From a virus, in the IMG/VR virus record IMGVR_UViG_3300044644_000265, positions 1-28,503 of that record: a stretch of 28,503 nucleotides of DNA; one strand, given 5' to 3'. This document shows positions 25,393-28,503 of the stretch, piece by piece. A model generated the notes under the pieces. The model had not been told where the DNA came from. It made no database searches and was given only the letters and a program-made list of their open reading frames with translations. Every line of letters begins with the position of its first letter. Positions within the stretch are counted from its first letter, which is position 1. The translations under genes were made by a program, and so were the position numbers.

Positions 25393-26724
25393 ATGAGAAG
25401 CCTCCTGGGTCGGTTCCACCGTCCGAACGCTCGTTCGCAGACCGAGCGGTTGGTTATGTTGAACAACTTAGGCGATGGCTCCACGCTGTCGCTGGATTTC
25501 ACCGCGATGGGTGACACGCTTGATAGTCGATTCACTTTCACGCGCAGCAGCACCACCAGCACCTACATCAACTCAAGCGGGTTAGTGGCAACCGCTGGAA
25601 CGAATGTCCCACGCTTCGACTACAACCCGACCACGCTGACCGCTCGCGGTTTGCTGATCGAAGGCAGCGCAACGAACTTGATTTATTGGAGCGAGTCGTT
25701 TGACACAACAGGTGCTGCAATCAACTGGAATTGGTCTGCATTGAATGTCACACGAGGAACGGTCACGACTACGGCACCAAACGGAGCAAGCACAACCGTA
25801 GTCAAGATTCAGGAAACAACAGCGACTGGTTTACACGCCCCACTAATTGTTTATTCAAGCCTCACATCTAGCGTGTATACGGTGTCGCTGTTTGCAAAGG
25901 CTGTTGAGCGTCAGTACCTATCACTCTTTGACAACGGTGGAAGTGCTGCAAATGCGATGTTCAATTTGTCTGGAAACGGTACTGTGGTTAGCGAATCATC
26001 ACCAGGCATTGCGACCATCACCCCATACCCAAACGGTTGGTACAGCATCACAATGCGAACTCCAACGCTTACAAACATGAATTTGCAGTTTCGATTGTCC
26101 ACGGACGGTACTACAACTTCATATGCTGGCACTCTGAACAGCGGCGTGTACATTTGGGGCGCACAACTAGAAGCAGGCTCCGGCGCATCCTCGTACATCT
26201 CTACTGGCGCAAGCCAAGTGACGCGAGCGGCTGATACCTGCATCGCAGCCAGCACCGGGTTTTCTTCATGGTTCACTGGCGGCACTACCGGCACCTTCTA
26301 CGCTGATTGGTTTGGCGGTGTGCGAAGCATCACTAGCACGGTTCGCACCGTTCTTTCCACTTCCGATGTAACCGGCCGCCATCTGCACCTCCAGCAAACC
26401 GCTGCCGCTGGAAACCTAAAGGTGGCCGATTTCGGGGCCGCCAATTCGGTGACCACATCCAACAGCATCACAAGCGGAGCGCGCACCAAGGGTGCGTTTT
26501 CGTTCAGCGGAAGCACCGTCAATCTAACCCTGAACGGTGGCACCGTTGCGACATCTTCAAGCATCGCGTTTTCGACCGCGCCCACATACCTGGTGTTGGG
26601 TGGAACTTCCACCAATGGAAGCACGATTACTGATGCCACGGTGCTACTGAATGGATCGATTCGGGCCATCAAGTATTGGCCAAGCGTCCTGCCAACCGCA
26701 ACCCTTCAGAGCCTCACCACATGA
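25393..26724 (+). CDS. Putative virion appendage protein with concanavalin/LamG-like and carbohydrate-binding-like regions
   Basis: 443 residues with CGGAG before the ATG. LDSRFTFTRSSTTSTYINSSG, VPRFDYNPTTLTARGLLIEGSATNLIYWSESFD and YIWGAQLEAGSGASSYISTGAS are hallmarks of a phage structural family with a beta-sandwich core. The C-terminal 200 residues (GTFYADWFGGVRSITSTVRTVLS, KGAFSFSGSTVNLTLNGGTVA, AIKYWPSVLPTATLQSL) read like a concanavalin/LamG-type sandwich. No secretion signal is seen. It is likely a surface component of the virion, perhaps receptor- or glycan-binding alongside the tailspike. The function is inferred from the fold type. Confidence 0.75.
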   Translation: MRSLLGRFHRPNARSQTERLVMLNNLGDGSTLSLDFTAMGDTLDSRFTFTRSSTTSTYINSSGLVATAGTNVPRFDYNPTTLTARGLLIEGSATNLIYWSESFDTTGAAINWNWSALNVTRGTVTTTAPNGASTTVVKIQETTATGLHAPLIVYSSLTSSVYTVSLFAKAVERQYLSLFDNGGSAANAMFNLSGNGTVVSESSPGIATITPYPNGWYSITMRTPTLTNMNLQFRLSTDGTTTSYAGTLNSGVYIWGAQLEAGSGASSYISTGASQVTRAADTCIAASTGFSSWFTGGTTGTFYADWFGGVRSITSTVRTVLSTSDVTGRHLHLQQTAAAGNLKVADFGAANSVTTSNSITSGARTKGAFSFSGSTVNLTLNGGTVATSSSIAFSTAPTYLVLGGTSTNGSTITDATVLLNGSIRAIKYWPSVLPTATLQSLTT

Positions 26725-27014
26725 CCGACTACTACCTTCGCACGAACACGGAAGCGCGGATGGTTGAGGCTTTCGCGGCCATCGGCGTTGATGTCCAGCG
26801 CATTGATGGCGAGTGCCACAGCCTGGACGGGCAGCGCATCGACATTGGATGGATTGGCCCCGTTACATGGATCGATGCAGCCACGGGGCAACCGCAAACT
26901 GATAGCCGCTTCCATGCGAACTTGCGCGTGGCTGGCGAACTGACTCCAGACCAGATTGATACTCTACCAATTCTTGATCCACAACCATCCCACCCCATGC
27001 GGGTTTGGGCCTAA
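26721..27014 (+). CDS. Small conserved phage protein, unknown function
   Basis: 97 residues. The ATG at 26721 overlaps the previous stop (ATGA), so translation is probably coupled. The sequence contains MVEAFAAIGV, DIGWIGPVTWIDAATGQPQTDSRFHANLRVAGELTPDQIDTLPIL and a C-terminal NPVRVxA-like ending (HPMRVWA). I recall similar small proteins with the FHANLR and PVRVWA motifs next to tail and lysis genes of several proteobacterial phages, without assigned function. No membrane segment or catalytic motif is visible. Confidence 0.72.
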   Translation: MTDYYLRTNTEARMVEAFAAIGVDVQRIDGECHSLDGQRIDIGWIGPVTWIDAATGQPQTDSRFHANLRVAGELTPDQIDTLPILDPQPSHPMRVWA

Positions 27015-27027
27015 CGAAAGGAACCAC

Positions 27028-27210
27028 ATGAAGAACAATTGGAAGACCACTTCGGCGGGCATTGCCGCAATCCTCGTCGCCGTCGGCTCGGCCCTGAAGG
27101 CGTTGACGGACAATGACCCCACCACCGTGCCGGATATTGGTGCGTGCATCGCGGCCATCATGGCTGGCGTTGGCCTGATGCTTGCCAAGGACGCTAGCAA
27201 GGCCGACTGA
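27028..27210 (+). CDS. Small two-helix membrane protein, candidate holin
   Basis: 60 residues with GAAAGGA upstream of the ATG at 27028. Two short hydrophobic segments, TTSAGIAAILVAVGSALKAL (residues 7-26) and DIGACIAAIMAGVGLMLAK (36-54), are separated by a polar turn NDPTTVP. Proteins with this KNNWKTT...GIAAI pattern occur in lysis regions of many phages and are often labelled holin-like. A holin would time lysis by opening the inner membrane. The stop overlaps the next start (TGATG). Confidence 0.7.
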   Translation: MKNNWKTTSAGIAAILVAVGSALKALTDNDPTTVPDIGACIAAIMAGVGLMLAKDASKAD

Positions 27211-27380
27211 TGGCGTGGCTGTACGCGCTTATTGCGGCCATTGTGGCTGAGGTGCTAGGCCGCTTCGGCGGCAAGATTGGCAAAACGGAGGCCACAGATG
27301 CAACACAAGACACAAGTCGCCTTGATCGGGCTGGCTCTCGCATTCGCGACTGGATGCGCTCGCGTAACGCTGGTAAGTGA
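27210..27380 (+). CDS. 56-residue membrane-anchored protein overlapping the lipoprotein gene
   Basis: The ATG at 27210 shares its A with the preceding TGA, and the frame runs to TGA 27380. The N-terminus MAWLYALIAAIVAEVLGRFGG is a short hydrophobic anchor. The rest is polar and charged (TDATQDTSRLDRAGSRIRDWMRSRNAGK). Its last 83 bases overlap the lipoprotein gene in another frame, an architecture reminiscent of Rz/Rz1 spanin pairs. It is very short for an inner-membrane spanin, so this role is speculative. Confidence 0.6.
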   Translation: MAWLYALIAAIVAEVLGRFGGKIGKTEATDATQDTSRLDRAGSRIRDWMRSRNAGK

Positions 27381-27531
27381 GGGCAGTCCCGTTCGCATTG
27401 GGCCGGAGTGTCGAGTGAGGGTTTACACCCTTACTAGCGACGGATGGGAGCTTTCACCAAACACCGTCACGATCCCAGAGGGCTGGTACTGCGTGCCACC
27501 CAGTTACGTCGAACAGCAAGACCCTAAATAA
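27298..27531 (+). CDS. Small lipoprotein in lysis region (possible outer-membrane spanin-like partner)
   Basis: 77 residues from the ATG at 27298, with GGAGG (27287-27291) six bases upstream. An in-frame start at 27277 would add seven residues before the signal and has no such site. The signal MQHKTQVALIGLALAFATGC ends in a lipobox-like ATGC, so Cys20 would be lipidated. The mature part (VSEGSPVRIGPECRVRVYTLTSDGWELSPNTVTIPEGWYCVPP) contains two further cysteines and matches small phage lipoproteins I have seen beside holin genes. The out-of-frame overlap with the upstream membrane protein gene suggests joint action in lysis; direct evidence is absent. Confidence 0.75.
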   Translation: MQHKTQVALIGLALAFATGCARVTLVSEGSPVRIGPECRVRVYTLTSDGWELSPNTVTIPEGWYCVPPSYVEQQDPK

Positions 27532-27548
27532 CGCTTTCCCGTGTTTGG

Positions 27549-27833
27549 TCACTTTGCTTGCATTCGACGCAGCAATCTGCCAGCAACCATTGGGTCGAGT
27601 GATGTGCCACGCCTGGCCGGCATGGAGTGTTTGATGTTCAGAATGTTTCTCAACTCATCCGCAAACAGCACATCCCCTGACGCTGTTAGCGTCAGCATTG
27701 TTCGCAGAGCATCATGGACAGCTGCAATGTCTGTTGCAACGAGCGCGTGACCGTGTGCGTTCATGTGGCCCTGCGCGCTCAGTAGAACATCCATCAGGTT
27801 TGTTGGTCTTGTAAGTTTCGGCATCCTTGCCAT
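27549..27833 (-). CDS. Small hypothetical protein on the minus strand
   Basis: About 94 residues (MARMPKLTRP...LLRRMQAK), helical, with HALVATDIAAVHDALRTMLTLTASGD and FADELRNILNIKHSM. I do not recognise it. The start is uncertain: ATG 27833, or ATG 27824 with AAGG directly before it. The frame also runs back to ATGs at 27884 and 27893 behind a GGGGAGG, but that extension would be encoded by the terminator hairpin. Its stop lies only 17 bases from the end of the convergent lipoprotein gene. Confidence 0.6.
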   Translation of the reverse strand: MARMPKLTRPTNLMDVLLSAQGHMNAHGHALVATDIAAVHDALRTMLTLTASGDVLFADELRNILNIKHSMPARRGTSLDPMVAGRLLRRMQAK

Positions 27834-27840
27834 GCGCGGA

Positions 27841-27879
27841 TAATATAAAAACCCCGACCTGACGGAAGCCAGGCCGGGG
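27841..27879 (-). terminator. Rho-independent terminator for the minus-strand genes
   Basis: On the minus strand CCCCGGCCTG pairs fully with CAGGTCGGGG (one G-U wobble) around an 8-base loop and is followed by TTTTTATATTA. On the plus strand the same position would be an A-C mismatch and there is no T-tract, so the signal is polar. It lies 27 bases after the stop of the 27906-28400 gene and would end transcripts entering from the right, before they meet the late operon. Confidence 0.88.
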
Positions 27880-27905
27880 CGCATGGAGAACATACCTCCC
27901 CGAGT

Positions 27906-28400
27906 CTACAGCGAGACAGTGCGGTGGTCGCCAAAGATGTTTTGCACATCCGCGCTAGGCGACCAGCGCGCAACCCATGCTCCATCTGTGGATAGCCACG
28001 TTTCGTTTCCTGAACTATCAATCCGTGCGATGGCGTACATGATTTCGCTGGCTGCTTTGCACCCACGTCCAAGCATGTCCATTTCCAATTCAATGGACTT
28101 TGCGATGATTGGACCCAGCGGAGAATCAGCCGTCACGATGTCCCGGCGCACGGATTCGATGTCTTGCATGGACAGCGTATGGACTGTTCCATAATCGCTC
28201 TCACCTAGCATGATCCATGCGATGTGCGTGGCCTCCCACGGAACCTCTTGGTTATGCCATAAGACCGTGCGAGTTTGGGAAATTGAAAGCGCCTGCGAGC
28301 CTTTTGAAACAACTCGCATCTGTCCTTCTAGCCGGCGATTGAAACGGAACATCAGAATCGCCAATCCAACCAGTAGCGAAATGATTATCCATTCAGTCAT
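27906..28400 (-). CDS. Membrane-anchored protein, unknown function
   Basis: 164 residues from the ATG at 28400. N-terminal residues 3-19 (EWIIISLLVGLAILMFRF) are a transmembrane helix, followed by positively charged RRLEGQMR, suggesting the rest is cytoplasmic. The soluble part (TVLWHNQEVPWEATHIAWIMLGESDYGTVHTLSMQDIESVRRDIV...) matches no family I know. The start is supported by GGGGGTGG upstream and by an 8-base overlap with the preceding gene's end. A frame extending to 28448 exists but would duplicate that gene's coding bases. The terminator follows its stop. Confidence 0.72.
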   Translation of the reverse strand: MTEWIIISLLVGLAILMFRFNRRLEGQMRVVSKGSQALSISQTRTVLWHNQEVPWEATHIAWIMLGESDYGTVHTLSMQDIESVRRDIVTADSPLGPIIAKSIELEMDMLGRGCKAASEIMYAIARIDSSGNETWLSTDGAWVARWSPSADVQNIFGDHRTVSL

Positions 28401-28503
28401 TGTCCACCCCCAACCTGGCGTCCACAGCTGCCAATAGGTCCCTGGCATCCAACAGCATTTGCTCGCTGCGTGGATGTGGGTTTTCGCCTAGAGCTGCATC
28501 CGC
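28393..28503 (-). CDS. C-terminus of an unknown protein (5' end beyond the right edge)
   Basis: The minus strand is open from the right edge to TGA at 28393-28395. It gives 36 residues that include HPRSEQMLLDARDLLAAVDARLG, a regular amphipathic helix that reads as genuine protein. Its stop overlaps the start of the downstream membrane-protein gene by 8 bases, a typical coupled arrangement. Too little is present to name it. Confidence 0.6.
   Translation of the reverse strand, partial: ADAALGENPHPRSEQMLLDARDLLAAVDARLGVDND

Noticed and set aside
27457-27548. Inverted repeat CCAAACAC / GTGTTTGG at the convergent gene junction
   Set aside because: The arms are separated by about 76 bases and have no T-tract, so it does not look like a terminator; likely chance.
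1-28503. tRNA genes, CRISPR arrays, insertion sequences, integrase or attachment sites
   Set aside because: Looked for by eye on both strands; no cloverleaf, regularly spaced direct repeats, transposase or recombinase frame was seen. A weak or partial example could be missed without a search program.

Overview
The window is a stretch of a tailed double-stranded DNA phage (free phage or prophage) with short-tailed, podovirus-type virion genes. Evidence is protein-level: a terminase pair, a T7-type head-to-tail connector portal, a capsid set that resembles Bordetella phage BPP-1 and Salmonella phage epsilon15 (staple-like protein, Bbp19-like protein, scaffold, gp7/Bbp17-like major capsid protein, Bbp16-like cement protein), T7 gp11/gp12-like tail tubular proteins, and a T7 gp14/gp15-like pair of internal virion proteins followed by one giant ejection protein. 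I saw no integrase, repressor, polymerase or tRNA in these 28.5 kb, so lifestyle and host cannot be fixed. The moderately GC-rich sequence and a lipoprotein lysis gene point to a Gram-negative (proteobacterial) host.

Layout on the + strand: (1) 1-1900, packaging: the tail end of a helix-turn-helix gene, terS, terL. (2) 1948-2397, a GNAT acetyltransferase inserted between terminase and portal genes. (3) 2397-7591, portal and capsid assembly. (4) 7661-11500, tail tube A and a very large nozzle protein (tail tube B) carrying three 70-residue repeats. (5) 11502-22383, internal/ejected virion proteins, ending in a 2792-residue polyvalent protein with an ADP-ribosyltransferase-like region and an HExxH metallopeptidase region. 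(6) 22445-27014, beta-helical tailspike and other virion appendage or accessory genes. (7) 27028-27531, small membrane and lipoprotein genes that look like a lysis cassette, without a visible endolysin.

From about 27.55 kb to the right edge the genes are on the - strand and converge on the late operon: a small unknown protein, a strong minus-strand rho-independent terminator, a membrane-anchored unknown protein and the C-terminus of another gene. Most + genes are tightly packed, with ATGA or TAATG overlaps or gaps under 30 bases and good Shine-Dalgarno sites, so they look like one long late transcript.

The most interesting features are the giant ejection protein with its compositionally distinct ADP-ribosyltransferase region, and a 10-base element (GGTGCCCGTA) found three times, each time directly after a stop codon in one of the few larger intergenic gaps. 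Other notable points are the 3 x 70-residue repeats in the nozzle protein, two strong RNA hairpins beside capsid genes, and a compact out-of-frame membrane-protein/lipoprotein pair. All family assignments were made by reading the sequence and from memory of the families; no database search was run.
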